Notes: generated by a model not told the origin, from the sequence alone. Shown: positions 1-9,278, counted from the stretch's first letter. The stretch is 58,108 nucleotides of DNA from Psychrobacter piscatorii (GCF_001444505.1 NZ_LNDJ01000046.1:1-58108); one strand, 5' to 3'. Program-made: numbers and translations.

Positions 1-523
1 AACACTTTAATAGTGGTTCGACTATACATAAGCTCGTTAACTCATCTAAACAGTCAATCACTTTGCTCATCATTAATAAATAGCCTGCCCTGTCTTTATA
101 TTCATTACCAGCTCAAAAATACGCCTTACTATGGCTCATTTCTTAAACATCATACATGTATCAAATTTTTCAGCTTTATCTATGTACTGCTCAGTCTTGC
201 TTTCTATTATTGTCTCCAACATTATCCATGCTACTCTATTGCTTAAATGTATCGTTTTTTTGATACCGCAGTTGCAAAAACTAGATAATATCTATTTGAA
301 ATACATATTATTTCTGTTATTGGATTATCTAATTGTTTGATTCATTTAACTCACCCATCAGTAGTTAATTAGCATTGAGCAACAGCAACAAAAGCAAGCA
401 GACACGGACGTTATTGCATCCAATAGCAGGTTAATCACATTGATGCTGATTTGTGATATTGATATGCATATGACTGCTTTCTTAAAAAACATTCACCTAT
501 ATCAAACTGCAAGGACGCTGACT
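1..523. other. Non-coding left edge, no gene supported
   Basis: AT-rich stretch before the first ligase gene. Short open frames exist (13-246, 131-340), but their predicted products are rich in Leu, Tyr, Ser and Cys without any recognisable domain, and none has a convincing ribosome binding site. I see no repeat, tRNA or terminator here. It presumably carries the promoter of the ligase gene, but I could not pick a clear one. Confidence 0.6.
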
Positions 524-2221
524 ATGATGCCAAACAAACCTTGGCTTGACCAATATCCGGCAAGTGTACCAAAGACGATTAATCCTGATACTTACGGCAG
601 CGTGATGGAGTTGTACGAGGAGTGCTTTGAGCGTTTTAGCGGGCATCCAATGAGTATATGCATGGGTGTTACGCATACTTATAATGATGTCAATAACGCT
701 TCTCTTGCCATCGCCGCATGGTTACAAGCGCAAGGACTACCTAAAGGTAGTATCGTTGCATTGATGATGCCAAACCTACCGCAATATCTACCAACGATGA
801 TTGGCATCTTGCGTGCAGGCTACGTCTGTACCCCCATCAACCCACTCTATACAGGTCGTGAGCTACGCCATCAGCTAAATGATTCAGGCGCTCAAGTGAT
901 TTTTGTGGTGGATAATTTTGCCCAAGCTCTTGAGCAAGTCGTCGATGAGACTGCCATCAAACGTATCGTCTTATCTAAACTTGGCGATATGATGGGACTT
1001 AAGGGTATGCTGGTGAATACCATCGTCCGTCAAGTCAAACGCTTGATACCCAAATACAAGCTCAACGATCCAAAGCATGAAGTTACTAAATTCCCGGATG
1101 TGCTCAAGCAAGGCAAAACTTTGCCTTTTCATGCACCCAAAATGACTTTAGATCAATTAGCGATTTTGCAGTACACAGGTGGCACAACGGGTCTGTCTAA
1201 AGGCACGATACTGACCCAGCGCAATATCGTGGCTGCAGCATTGATGGCAGAAGCTTGGTATCGTCCGGTGACCTCAGACATCAATGAAGTGTATATCAAT
1301 ATGGTCATGGCATTGCCGCTCTATCATATTTTTGCGTTTTCGCTAAGCCTACTCGGTATGCGATCAGGCTACACCTTTATATTGGTACCCAATCCGCGTG
1401 ATATGCCAGGGTTTGTCAAAACCTTGTCAAAACAGCCGTTCCATATTTTCCCTGCGGTCAATACGTTGTTTAAGGGCCTGCTTGATACACCCTCTTTTAA
1501 AAACTTGAATTTTGCGCCATTACGCATCTCTCAAGCTGGTGGTATGGCGGCCACCAAACAAACAGCCGAGCGCTGGTTGGAGGTGACAGGCTGCCCTATG
1601 GTTGAAGGCTGGGGTATGACAGAAGGGGTCGCAGGCGGTACAGCGAACCTCGTCACCGATGACAAATTCAACGGTACAATTGGGATACCTGTCCCCAATG
1701 TTGACATCATTCTCATTGACGAAAATGGTGAGCGTGTGGGCACGCACCAAGCAGGTGAGATGTGTATCAAAGGTCCTAATGTAACCTCTGGATACTATAA
1801 TAGAGACAGCACTAATGATTTCACAAGCGACGGTTATTTCCGTACTGGCGATATCGCGAGTATGGATGAAAAAGGTTACTTTACCTTATTAGACCGCAAA
1901 AAAGATATGATATTGGTCTCAGGGTTCAATGTATTCCCAAGTGAGGTTGAATCTGTGATGCTAGACTGCGACGGGGTGATTGACTGTGCTGTGATTGGCA
2001 TTCCTGATGAGCGTCAAGGTGAGGCAGTCAAAATCTATGTGGTTCCTGCAGACAATAACGTGACTAAGGAAGTGATTACAGATTTTGCATTAGACAATCT
2101 GACGGGTTATAAATGTCCGCGCTATATTGAATTTGTGAGTGATCTGCCAAAGAGTAATGTCGGTAAAGTATTACGTCAAAAACTGCGTGAGAAACATCAT
2201 GCAGACCACCCTCAACAATAA
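524..2221 (+). CDS. fadD: Long-chain acyl-CoA ligase (FadD-type), copy 1
   Basis: Activates fatty acids to acyl-CoA through an acyl-adenylate, at the inner face of the membrane. The 565-residue protein has the full adenylate-forming (ANL) set: the phosphate-binding loop YTGGTTGLSKG near residues 217-227, GWGMTE at 362-367, GYFRTGD at 437-443, the hinge region LLDRKKDMILVSG, and the C-terminal catalytic lysine in NVGKVLRQK (K548). The frame is open upstream to 440, but I chose ATG 524. There AAGGA lies 8 nt before the ATG, exactly as in the neighbouring paralogue, and homology begins at this point. A strong terminator follows. Substrate chain length cannot be read from the sequence. FadD family membership is secure. 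Confidence 0.93.
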   Translation: MMPNKPWLDQYPASVPKTINPDTYGSVMELYEECFERFSGHPMSICMGVTHTYNDVNNASLAIAAWLQAQGLPKGSIVALMMPNLPQYLPTMIGILRAGYVCTPINPLYTGRELRHQLNDSGAQVIFVVDNFAQALEQVVDETAIKRIVLSKLGDMMGLKGMLVNTIVRQVKRLIPKYKLNDPKHEVTKFPDVLKQGKTLPFHAPKMTLDQLAILQYTGGTTGLSKGTILTQRNIVAAALMAEAWYRPVTSDINEVYINMVMALPLYHIFAFSLSLLGMRSGYTFILVPNPRDMPGFVKTLSKQPFHIFPAVNTLFKGLLDTPSFKNLNFAPLRISQAGGMAATKQTAERWLEVTGCPMVEGWGMTEGVAGGTANLVTDDKFNGTIGIPVPNVDIILIDENGERVGTHQAGEMCIKGPNVTSGYYNRDSTNDFTSDGYFRTGDIASMDEKGYFTLLDRKKDMILVSGFNVFPSEVESVMLDCDGVIDCAVIGIPDERQGEAVKIYVVPADNNVTKEVITDFALDNLTGYKCPRYIEFVSDLPKSNVGKVLRQKLREKHHADHPQQ

Positions 2222-2782
2222 GTAACTTCTCTTGAAAAAAGCGCCCTATATCAATAATAAGGCGCTTTTTTGTTGCGCCTATTTGCTTTGAATGTCTCAT
2301 TGAAAGCTAAATGTATCGAGCACAAATTTTTATCTACTCTGATCGATTCTGTATACCCTTCACTCTCCAACATATATTTTTTCATATATCAAACCCAAAT
2401 ATAAACTATCAAGTTCTCGTATGCCTGTAACGAGTTTAGTTGTAGTTATGTTAATGTAAGCCCGCAATGTGTCACTAAGTTTTCTGTCGATTTAGATTAA
2501 TCGAATATTGACTTTAGACACGTCAAAACTGTTGATTTGAAAGGTATTTCAATTTTAGAAACAGTAACCCGTTATTTGATCTACTCAGATGCTTATTTTT
2601 TAGTAGCTCATTCTTGGTAGTTGAATCAAATTTTATAGAGGACTCTGTACGTTAGCAGTATGTGAAAACAAAGGATAGCACTCGACAATTCATCGCTCAA
2701 AAGGCACTGATGTATATCGTCGACATGGATGTGACTACTTTTTTATAGACCCTTAACTTATCTTAATTTAAGGACGCTTGGC
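2222..2782. other. Intergenic region between the two ligase genes
   Basis: About 560 bp of AT-rich sequence. Apart from the terminator at its left end, I find no gene or RNA. It must contain the promoter of the second ligase gene. AAGGA at 2770-2774 is that gene's ribosome binding site. Confidence 0.6.
2235..2271 (+). terminator. Rho-independent terminator after fadD copy 1
   Basis: Perfect 11-bp stem AAAAAAGCGCC / GGCGCTTTTTT with a 15-nt loop, 13 nt after the stop codon, ending in a T-run. It separates the two ligase genes, so copy 2 probably has its own promoter. Confidence 0.9.
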
Positions 2783-4483
2783 ATGACAGTAGATAAACCT
2801 TGGCTTGCTCAATACCCAGAAAACGTACCCAAGACCATTAATCCTGATCAATATGAAAGCCTCATAGAGTTGTATGAAGAGTGCTTCAACCGTTTTCGTA
2901 TGCATCCGATGACTATCTGCATGGGTGTGACTCATACTTATGATGACGTTGACAAAGCATCATTGGCAGTAGCAGCATGGTTACAAGCTCAAGGCTTACC
3001 TAAAGGCAGCGTCGTGGCACTCATGATGCCAAACGTCCCACAATATTTACCAATCATGATTGGTATCTTACGCGCAGGTTACGTCTGTACCCCGATCAAC
3101 CCACTATATACAGGTCGTGAGCTACGTCATCAATTGAATGACTCAGGCGCTCAGGTGATTTTTGTGGTGGATAACTTTGCTCAAGCGCTAGAGCAAGTCA
3201 TTGAAGAGACCAATATCAAGCGTATTGTACTCTCAAAAATGGGCGATATGATGGGCTTAAAAGGTATTTTGGTAAATACCGTTATCCGTCAAGTCAAACG
3301 CTTAGTGCCTAAATACAATCTAAATGACCCTAAGTACAACGTCACGAAATTCCCTGAAGTACTGAAAAAAGGACGTAATCTACCGCTTCAAGCACCCAAA
3401 ACCACGCTGCAACAAAAAGCGATTCTACAATACACAGGCGGCACAACGGGTCTGTCTAAGGGTGCTGTTTTGACGCAGCGTAATGTCGTCGCAGCGGCGA
3501 TGCAATCAGAAGCATGGTACCGTCCAGTGACCTCAGATATCAATGAGGTGTACATCAACATGGTCATGGCCCTACCCTTGTATCATATCTTTGCGTTTAT
3601 GCTCAGCTTACTTGGTATGCGTTCAGGCTACACTTTTATTCTAGTACCCAATCCGCGTGATATGCCAGGGTTTATCAAAACGCTATCAAAACAACCGTTC
3701 CATATTTTCCCTGCGGTCAATACCTTGTTCAAAGGGTTGCTTGATCAGCCAAGCTTCAAAGAATTGGACTTTAGCTCACTGCGTATCACTCAGGCGGGTG
3801 GTATGGCGGCAACCGAGCAAACAGCAGCCCGTTGGTTAGAGGTGACTGGTTGCCCTATGGTCGAGGGCTGGGGTATGACAGAAGGGGTTGCTGGCGGTAC
3901 CGCCAACGTCATTACTGATCGTAAGTTCAACGGTACAATCGGCATACCAGTTCCTAGTGTCGATATCATCGTCGTTGATGAGAATGGGCAACGTGTCGCC
4001 ATGCATGAGGCAGGTGAGATGTGCATCAAAGGCCCAAACGTCATGTCAGGCTATTTCAATCGAGACAATACCAATGATTTCACAAGCGATGGTTACTTCC
4101 GTACTGGCGATATTGTGAGCATGGATGAAAAAGGCTACTTCACTTTACTAGACCGTAAAAAAGATATGATTTTGGTGTCAGGATTCAATGTATTTCCAAA
4201 TGAGATTGAAGCGGTCATGCTTGACCATGAAGGTATCGTTGATTGCGCCGTGATTGGTATCCCTGATGAAAACCAAGGTGAAGCCGTCAAAATCTATATT
4301 GTGCCTGCAGACAACAACGTCACCAAAGAAGACATCAAAGAGTTTGCATTAGACAATTTAACAGGTTATAAGTGCCCGCGTCATATCGAGTTTGTCAGCG
4401 AACTACCAAAAAGTAATGTCGGTAAAGTATTGCGTCAAAAGCTGCGTGAGCAGCACATATCAGACAATCCGCAAACGTTGTAA
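2783..4483 (+). CDS. fadD: Long-chain acyl-CoA ligase (FadD-type), copy 2
   Basis: A 566-residue paralogue of the preceding gene, collinear over the whole length. It shares long identical blocks such as the one around residues 100-138 and carries the same motifs: YTGGTTGLSKG at 217-227, GWGMTE at 362-367, GYFRTGD at 437-443 and K548 in NVGKVLRQK. Activates fatty or related carboxylic acids to CoA thioesters. Start ATG 2783 is supported by AAGGA 8 nt upstream. The paralogues differ mainly at the N-terminus, in the linker around residues 195-245 and at the extreme C-terminus. This looks like an old tandem duplication with possible division of substrate range or regulation. It converges on the SDR gene across a bidirectional hairpin. 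Confidence 0.93.
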   Translation: MTVDKPWLAQYPENVPKTINPDQYESLIELYEECFNRFRMHPMTICMGVTHTYDDVDKASLAVAAWLQAQGLPKGSVVALMMPNVPQYLPIMIGILRAGYVCTPINPLYTGRELRHQLNDSGAQVIFVVDNFAQALEQVIEETNIKRIVLSKMGDMMGLKGILVNTVIRQVKRLVPKYNLNDPKYNVTKFPEVLKKGRNLPLQAPKTTLQQKAILQYTGGTTGLSKGAVLTQRNVVAAAMQSEAWYRPVTSDINEVYINMVMALPLYHIFAFMLSLLGMRSGYTFILVPNPRDMPGFIKTLSKQPFHIFPAVNTLFKGLLDQPSFKELDFSSLRITQAGGMAATEQTAARWLEVTGCPMVEGWGMTEGVAGGTANVITDRKFNGTIGIPVPSVDIIVVDENGQRVAMHEAGEMCIKGPNVMSGYFNRDNTNDFTSDGYFRTGDIVSMDEKGYFTLLDRKKDMILVSGFNVFPNEIEAVMLDHEGIVDCAVIGIPDENQGEAVKIYIVPADNNVTKEDIKEFALDNLTGYKCPRHIEFVSELPKSNVGKVLRQKLREQHISDNPQTL

Positions 4484-4513
4484 TCTATATATTATGATTT
4501 TGCCATAGAGACA

Positions 4514-4545
4514 AAAAAGCCCACTTTAATCATAGTGGGCTTTTT
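4514..4545. terminator. Bidirectional terminator between convergent fadD and SDR genes
   Basis: Stem AAAAAGCCCACT / AGTGGGCTTTTT with an 8-nt loop. A-run on the left and T-run on the right let it work on both strands. It lies 30 nt after the ligase stop and 25 nt after the SDR stop on the other strand. Confidence 0.9.
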
Positions 4546-4570
4546 GCTTATGTTGAACGAGCCTATCGTA

Positions 4571-5440
4571 TCAGCTCAATCGGCTCATCACTTGCAACGG
4601 CAAACGCTTCATTGCCTGACCTACAATCGACCATGGCAAGCTTGGTACGCACGCTTCTTCCACACCTGCCTCAATCGCTGCAACAATCGCTTTGGTACCG
4701 GTATCAGTATCTACTTCAAACGGCAATGGCTTGGCATTCGTATTAATCTCGGTACGGATGTAACCGGGATAAATGGTAGACACCTTGATAGGTAGCTTAG
4801 TCAATAGCATATCAGCACGAATCCCTTCTGCAAGATGTGCCAAACCTGCTTTACTCGCGCCGTAAGCTGTCAGGTGCTTAGGCAGGCCACGCATCGCTGA
4901 CATGCTCGACATGACGACCAGATGACCACTGTTTTGAGCCCGAAAGATATTCATCGCCGCTTCGCATTGTGCCAATGCCGAGATGAAATTAATCTCAACG
5001 GTACGGCGATTGGTATCAAAACGTCCTTTACCAATACGGCGACTATCGCCAATCCCTGCATTGACCACGATACGATCAATAGTGCCAAAGTCAGCAGCAA
5101 ATGCGTCAAATACCTTAAAAACAGCATCATAATCACTGACATCTAACGCTCGGTACTCAACGCGTATATTAGGATATGCTGCTACCAGCTCTGACTGCAG
5201 GCTTTCTAAACGATCAGTACGGCGCGCACAGATAGCAAGATTATAACCAAGCTTAGCGAACAATCTTGCCATACCCTCGCCCAATCCTGAGCTTGCTCCT
5301 GTGATCAGGACGGTTTTGCCTTGACCAACCTGCTGTTTGTCTAGGTCTTTTAGATAGCGTGATGGCTGAACGGCGCTAAATACCTGAGCTTTACTTTGTT
5401 TGGCGCTTTTAGTGACTAAATTAAGCAGTTTGTGTTGCAT
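4571..5440 (-). CDS. Short-chain dehydrogenase/reductase (classical SDR)
   Basis: A 289-residue NAD(P)-dependent oxidoreductase with a Rossmann fold. An N-terminal extension of about 40 residues precedes the cofactor loop TGASSGLG. The NAG motif is present (VVNAGIG), as are the catalytic serine in MSSMSAM and the Tyr-Lys pair in TAYGASKAG. ARRTDR after beta-2 suggests NADP preference (inference). Start ATG 5440 has a strong GGGAGG ribosome site just upstream. It is the last of four minus-strand genes (ACAD, kinase, phosphatase-like, SDR), which fits oxidation or reduction of a hydroxyacyl-CoA intermediate. The actual substrate is unknown. An SDR acts at the 3-hydroxyacyl step of the LvaABCDE pathway of Pseudomonas putida, as I recall it. 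Confidence 0.85.
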   Translation of the reverse strand: MQHKLLNLVTKSAKQSKAQVFSAVQPSRYLKDLDKQQVGQGKTVLITGASSGLGEGMARLFAKLGYNLAICARRTDRLESLQSELVAAYPNIRVEYRALDVSDYDAVFKVFDAFAADFGTIDRIVVNAGIGDSRRIGKGRFDTNRRTVEINFISALAQCEAAMNIFRAQNSGHLVVMSSMSAMRGLPKHLTAYGASKAGLAHLAEGIRADMLLTKLPIKVSTIYPGYIRTEINTNAKPLPFEVDTDTGTKAIVAAIEAGVEEACVPSLPWSIVGQAMKRLPLQVMSRLS

Positions 5441-5599
5441 AAGCCCTCCCTTGTATCGACTCTAAATGACACTCCAGTTTTATAGATTCTCTGTACCAAC
5501 GACAAAAACTGGTTGACTAAAATCGTTCATTGTAATGGCTAATGCTCTACAAATACGTGGCGATTGTGTATAAAAGCGCATCCAAACCCATTGACTCAA

Positions 5600-6361
5600 T
5601 TATCGCCACGTCACAAACTGCTTGCCTTCAGAAAATAGATGACTGTATTCATTTAAAGACAATAAATGCGCGCGGTGACTCTTTAGGGTGATCGATGTCA
5701 CGCCCGTATTGACTAAGCTCTTATTTAACTGATAAGCGGTTTGACTGCCTTGGCTCAGTAGCTGTGCGGTAATGGCAGCGATGACACCGCCTGAGGTAAA
5801 GACCAATACAGTGCTATTTTGGTCTAAGCACATATCGGCTATCTTTGTACGTACTTGTTCAAGCGCTTGCTGCGCTCGCTCATTGAACTTCGGCCAGCTT
5901 TCAATATAATCCTGATCATTGTTGCCACCATGCCAGCGCTGCATCGCTTGATCAAACAGCTCAGCAAGACGCCGATTTGGTGATTGAGCATTGGCAATTT
6001 CAGCGGATATCTCAGCTTGGTTATCAAAATCACCAACGGATTTCACAAACACATCTTTGTGATTGAACTCGTCAAATTGCGGCAAAATATAGCTGTCATG
6101 CTCATCAAAGTTGATGGCTGTCGCAATGGCCATGTCGTCATTATTGGCCTGAGCAAACGGTTGATACCCTTGCCAAAAATGGCGAGCAGAGTCTTGTTGC
6201 CTGACCAGATTACCCGTAAATATCGCATCGATACGGCGCTGGGTATTTGCATAGTGTTGACCCAGCATTTTTGCTTGGGTTTCACCTAGCTCTGACAGCC
6301 GATCATAGTTTTCTTGACCAAAAGAAGCCTGACCATGACGGGCTAAAAGTATGGTTGTCAT
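5600..6361 (-). CDS. Histidine phosphatase superfamily protein lacking second catalytic His
   Basis: A 253-residue member of the phosphoglycerate mutase-like superfamily. The phosphoacceptor motif ARHG is at residues 7-10 (H9), and the second arginine region reads NLVRQQDSAR. The late catalytic histidine, normally in a V-S-H-G-G context, is replaced: the sequence reads VFTSGGVIA with Ser190 at that place. Activity may therefore be changed or lost, or another residue may serve. It lies 42 nt downstream of the APH-type kinase, so the two are probably co-transcribed. By context it may act on a phosphorylated acyl-CoA or small metabolite (inference). Start ATG 6361 has AAAGG 9 nt upstream. Confidence 0.8.
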   Translation of the reverse strand: MTTILLARHGQASFGQENYDRLSELGETQAKMLGQHYANTQRRIDAIFTGNLVRQQDSARHFWQGYQPFAQANNDDMAIATAINFDEHDSYILPQFDEFNHKDVFVKSVGDFDNQAEISAEIANAQSPNRRLAELFDQAMQRWHGGNNDQDYIESWPKFNERAQQALEQVRTKIADMCLDQNSTVLVFTSGGVIAAITAQLLSQGSQTAYQLNKSLVNTGVTSITLKSHRAHLLSLNEYSHLFSEGKQFVTWR

Positions 6362-6403
6362 AAAATACTGCCTTTTATTATATTGTCCAAATTGCGGTTT
6401 TTC

Positions 6404-7648
6404 TTATACTTCAGCTGAATCAGAGGGCTTAGCAAAATAGCCTTTTGGTAAAATGCCTTTCACTACTTTTTGTACAGGGTCTGGCAATTTCTCAATCGTT
6501 GCCGCATCGACTCCTCTGTCTTCTAAATATGGCTGAACGTGTGCATTGAACAGCGCTTCGCCTTCATATTGTGCAATCAGTTTGAGACATTTGGCATGCA
6601 TGACATGTATGGCAAGCCACGCGTTTTTAAATGCTGGATTGGTGGTTTGTTTATGATAGTAGCGATAGTAGATTTGCTGAATGATACCTGATAGACGAAA
6701 CAGCCCAAACACTTCATAAAAGGTCCAGTTATCTATCTGTAGTCCAGACTTTTCTAGATAATAAGCAACCACTTCGTCACGCGTCATCATACCTTCTAAG
6801 TGAGTTGGCTGGCGACGAAACTGCTGCATGACAATATTGTCGTCTTCCTCAATCCAGTAAGCCAACGCACTACCCAAATCCATTAGTGGATCGCCAAGGG
6901 TTGCCATCTCCCAATCGAGGACTCCGATAACTTTAGTCGGCTCGTCTGCATCGAGTATGACGTTATCAAAGCGCCAGTCATTGTGAATAATGCACGTTTT
7001 GCTATCAGCAGGCGTGTGCTTTTTGAGCCACTGTCTGACCAAGGCAAAGCTTGGGACGTTGGGTGTCTTTGCTTTGATATAACGCTTGTCCCAGCCACTA
7101 ATTTGGCGGGCGCAATAGCCATCACCGCGACCCAAATCAACCAAATCAGGATGCTCTGTATAGTCTATCTGATGTAGCTCTACCAACGCATCCAAAACAT
7201 TGGTACAAAGTAGACGGATTTGTTCAGGATCTAGATCGACCCCTTTTGGTAAATTGGCACGGGGAATGATCCCTTCCATGCGCTCCATCACATAAAAGTC
7301 AGCGCCAATGACGGCCTCATCCGTGCACAGCGCAATCATCTCGGGCACATAAGGATAAGCATCTTTTAATGCTTTTTGAACGGTATATTCGCGTACCATG
7401 TCGTGCGCAGATTTTGCCTTGGTACCTTTTGGTGGACGGCGTAAGATAAGATCTTGGTTTTTATCATCGCCTTCATATTGTAAGCGATACGTCCAGTTAG
7501 AAGCCCCGCCTGAGAACTGAGTGACTGTAGGCTCGCCTACGACATCGACACCTTGGCTACGTAGCCATGCGCTGATAGCTTGGGTATCAAGCTCCTCACC
7601 CTCACGCACCGCGCCGCCTTTATCTAATACTCTATGGTCAGTTGACAT
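6404..7648 (-). CDS. APH-fold phosphotransferase (ACAD10/11 or LvaA-like acyl-CoA kinase)
   Basis: A 414-residue kinase of the aminoglycoside phosphotransferase fold. The catalytic loop HNDWRFDN spans residues 222-229 (D224, N229), and the metal-binding aspartate is D245 in VLDWEMATLGDP. The nucleotide-binding side shows FSGGASNWTY and LILRRPP. This subfamily corresponds to the kinase domain of human ACAD10/ACAD11 and to bacterial LvaA, which phosphorylate the 4-hydroxyl of hydroxyacyl-CoAs. It is not an antibiotic-resistance enzyme. An acyl-CoA dehydrogenase gene lies immediately upstream on the same strand, the unfused counterpart of the ACAD domain. The specific substrate is inferred, not seen. 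Confidence 0.85.
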   Translation of the reverse strand: MSTDHRVLDKGGAVREGEELDTQAISAWLRSQGVDVVGEPTVTQFSGGASNWTYRLQYEGDDKNQDLILRRPPKGTKAKSAHDMVREYTVQKALKDAYPYVPEMIALCTDEAVIGADFYVMERMEGIIPRANLPKGVDLDPEQIRLLCTNVLDALVELHQIDYTEHPDLVDLGRGDGYCARQISGWDKRYIKAKTPNVPSFALVRQWLKKHTPADSKTCIIHNDWRFDNVILDADEPTKVIGVLDWEMATLGDPLMDLGSALAYWIEEDDNIVMQQFRRQPTHLEGMMTRDEVVAYYLEKSGLQIDNWTFYEVFGLFRLSGIIQQIYYRYYHKQTTNPAFKNAWLAIHVMHAKCLKLIAQYEGEALFNAHVQPYLEDRGVDAATIEKLPDPVQKVVKGILPKGYFAKPSDSAEV

Positions 7649-7837
7649 GTGACATTCCTTATCATGTGATCAGTTATTTTTATAACTTATACTTATAGTA
7701 GTAAAAAATTAGTAGTAAAAAACAGTCATAGTGATGAAAAATTCACTACTAAATCGTTAATAGTGAATTTCCAATTTTTTATTTTCAGCAATAGTGGCGT
7801 GAGCAACTTAAGGTTTACTCACACCCATTGATTAATA
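7649..7837 (-). other. ACAD-kinase spacer with 13-bp direct repeats
   Basis: The 189-bp spacer holds two copies of TAGTAGTAAAAAA (7696-7708 and 7710-7722) spaced 14 bp apart, next to an AT-rich inverted repeat (7739-7770). It may hold a promoter or operator for the kinase gene. I cannot assign a regulator. Confidence 0.4.
7739..7770 (-). terminator. AT-rich hairpin after acyl-CoA dehydrogenase gene
   Basis: Inverted repeat AAATTCACTA / TAGTGAATTT with a 12-nt centre. Read on the minus strand it is followed by a short T-run, so it could be a weak terminator or attenuator between the dehydrogenase and kinase genes. Low GC makes it weak. It could equally be a protein-binding palindrome. Confidence 0.35.
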
Positions 7838-9103
7838 TTAGGCTTTGTTAGACTTAGAACGGCTAAAGCCCTGACGCTTTAGCTCCAGCTTGGCAATCAT
7901 GGTTTTATGTACTTCATCAGGACCATCTGCCAACCGTAGCACACGAGCTTGCGCATAGAAATTTGGTAACAATGTGTCTTGGCACACACCCATGCCACCA
8001 TGAATCTGAATCGCCATATCAACCACTTCTTGTAGCACCGTTGGCGCAACCACTTTGATCGCAGAGATTTCAGTCAATGCCGCTTTGGTTCCTTGAGAAT
8101 CCATTTTTTGCGCCGCGTAAAGGGTTAGTAAGCGTGCTTGATCAATCTTGATACGGGCATCGCTGATACGCTCAAAGTTGCCGCCCAATTGTAGTAATGG
8201 CTTACCAAAAGCGGTACGTGACATGCCGCGCTTAACAGCCAATTCTAGTGATTTTTCAGCCGCACCGATACAACGCATGCAGTGATGAATACGACCTGGC
8301 CCCAAGCGACCTTGCGCAATCTCAAAACCCTTACCCGGCCCACCAATAAAGTGACTGACGGGCACACGTACATTATCAAAGCTGATCTCACCATGACCGT
8401 GCGGCGCATCATAATCGCCAAACACTTTAAGCATACGTTTAATATTCACACCCGCAGTATTGACTGGTACCAGTACCATCGAGTGCTGATGATGACGATC
8501 TGCGCTTTCATCCGCGGTATAGGCCATGACAATCAAAATATCAACCGCAGGATCGCCAAGTCCCGATGACCACCATTTGCTACCATTAATGACAATTTCA
8601 TCACCATCGACCACAGCAGTTGCTTGCATATTGGTGGCATCACTTGAGGCCACATCAGGCTCAGTCATACAAAACACTGAGCGGGTCTCACCTTCTAATA
8701 GCGGCGTGAGCCATTTGTCTTGCTGTTCTTGCGTACCATAGCGCCATAATAGCTCCATATTGCCGCTATCAGGTGCATTGCAGTTAAACACATGCGGCGC
8801 GAGCAAACTGCGACCCGTCAGCTCTGCAATCGGTGCATAGTCAGTGACTGAAAGCCCTGCACCTAAGGTGTCGTCAGGCAAAAACAAGTTCCATAAACCC
8901 GCTTCACGTGCTTGTTTGCGTAGGTTGTCATAAGCGTCTGGCCATTCCCAGTTTTCCCAATTTCCATCAGGATTTTTCTTATGACATTCTTCCCAGAATT
9001 GGGCTTCGATGGGTTCAATATGCGTTTCAATGAACGCTTTGACTTTGGCATGCATGGCTTGACCATGTTCCGTTGCGGTAAACATTAAATTGTCGCTAGA
9101 CAT
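7838..9103 (-). CDS. Acyl-CoA dehydrogenase (ACAD10/11 or LvaC-like)
   Basis: A 421-residue FAD enzyme. It shows the ACAD signature FCMTEPDVASSDATN (about residues 144-158), the FAD/substrate segment NGSKWWSSG (173-181), the C-terminal QIHGGMGVCQDTLLP, and RLADGPDEVH (390-399), which marks the ACAD10/ACAD11 branch rather than straight-chain ACADs. Known members use phosphorylated 4-hydroxyacyl-CoA, eliminating phosphate and converting it toward a 2-enoyl or 3-hydroxyacyl-CoA. Which acidic residue is the base (D393, D396 or E397) cannot be settled by eye. It is the first gene of the minus-strand ACAD-kinase-phosphatase-SDR set. Simple fatty acyl-CoA oxidation remains possible. Confidence 0.88.
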   Translation of the reverse strand: MSSDNLMFTATEHGQAMHAKVKAFIETHIEPIEAQFWEECHKKNPDGNWENWEWPDAYDNLRKQAREAGLWNLFLPDDTLGAGLSVTDYAPIAELTGRSLLAPHVFNCNAPDSGNMELLWRYGTQEQQDKWLTPLLEGETRSVFCMTEPDVASSDATNMQATAVVDGDEIVINGSKWWSSGLGDPAVDILIVMAYTADESADRHHQHSMVLVPVNTAGVNIKRMLKVFGDYDAPHGHGEISFDNVRVPVSHFIGGPGKGFEIAQGRLGPGRIHHCMRCIGAAEKSLELAVKRGMSRTAFGKPLLQLGGNFERISDARIKIDQARLLTLYAAQKMDSQGTKAALTEISAIKVVAPTVLQEVVDMAIQIHGGMGVCQDTLLPNFYAQARVLRLADGPDEVHKTMIAKLELKRQGFSRSKSNKA

Positions 9104-9246
9104 AAATGACTTCCTTTTCTTTATTGATTGTCTAAATCAGGTTTTGACAAAAAGCTCTGCTAGATCTTTAATGCGAGCTTTAGTGTACGGACGTATACTG
9201 TTTTCTGTATCCTACATTTATAACACAGCAATTATGATTAAACAGC

Positions 9247-9278
9247 AAAAAGGCGCGACCCGTTAGGACACGCCTTTT
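9247..9278 (-). terminator. Terminator after sohB
   Basis: Stem AAAAGGCG / CGCCTTTT (minus-strand reading) with a T-run, about 78 nt after the sohB stop and upstream of the ACAD start. It separates the protease gene from the acyl-CoA set. Confidence 0.8.

Noticed and set aside
13-340. Two overlapping short open frames at the left edge
   Set aside because: No ribosome site, no domain, composition like random AT-rich translation.
6404-7648. Reading the APH-fold gene as an aminoglycoside resistance enzyme
   Set aside because: The sequence branch and the acyl-CoA dehydrogenase neighbour point to an acyl-CoA-type kinase.
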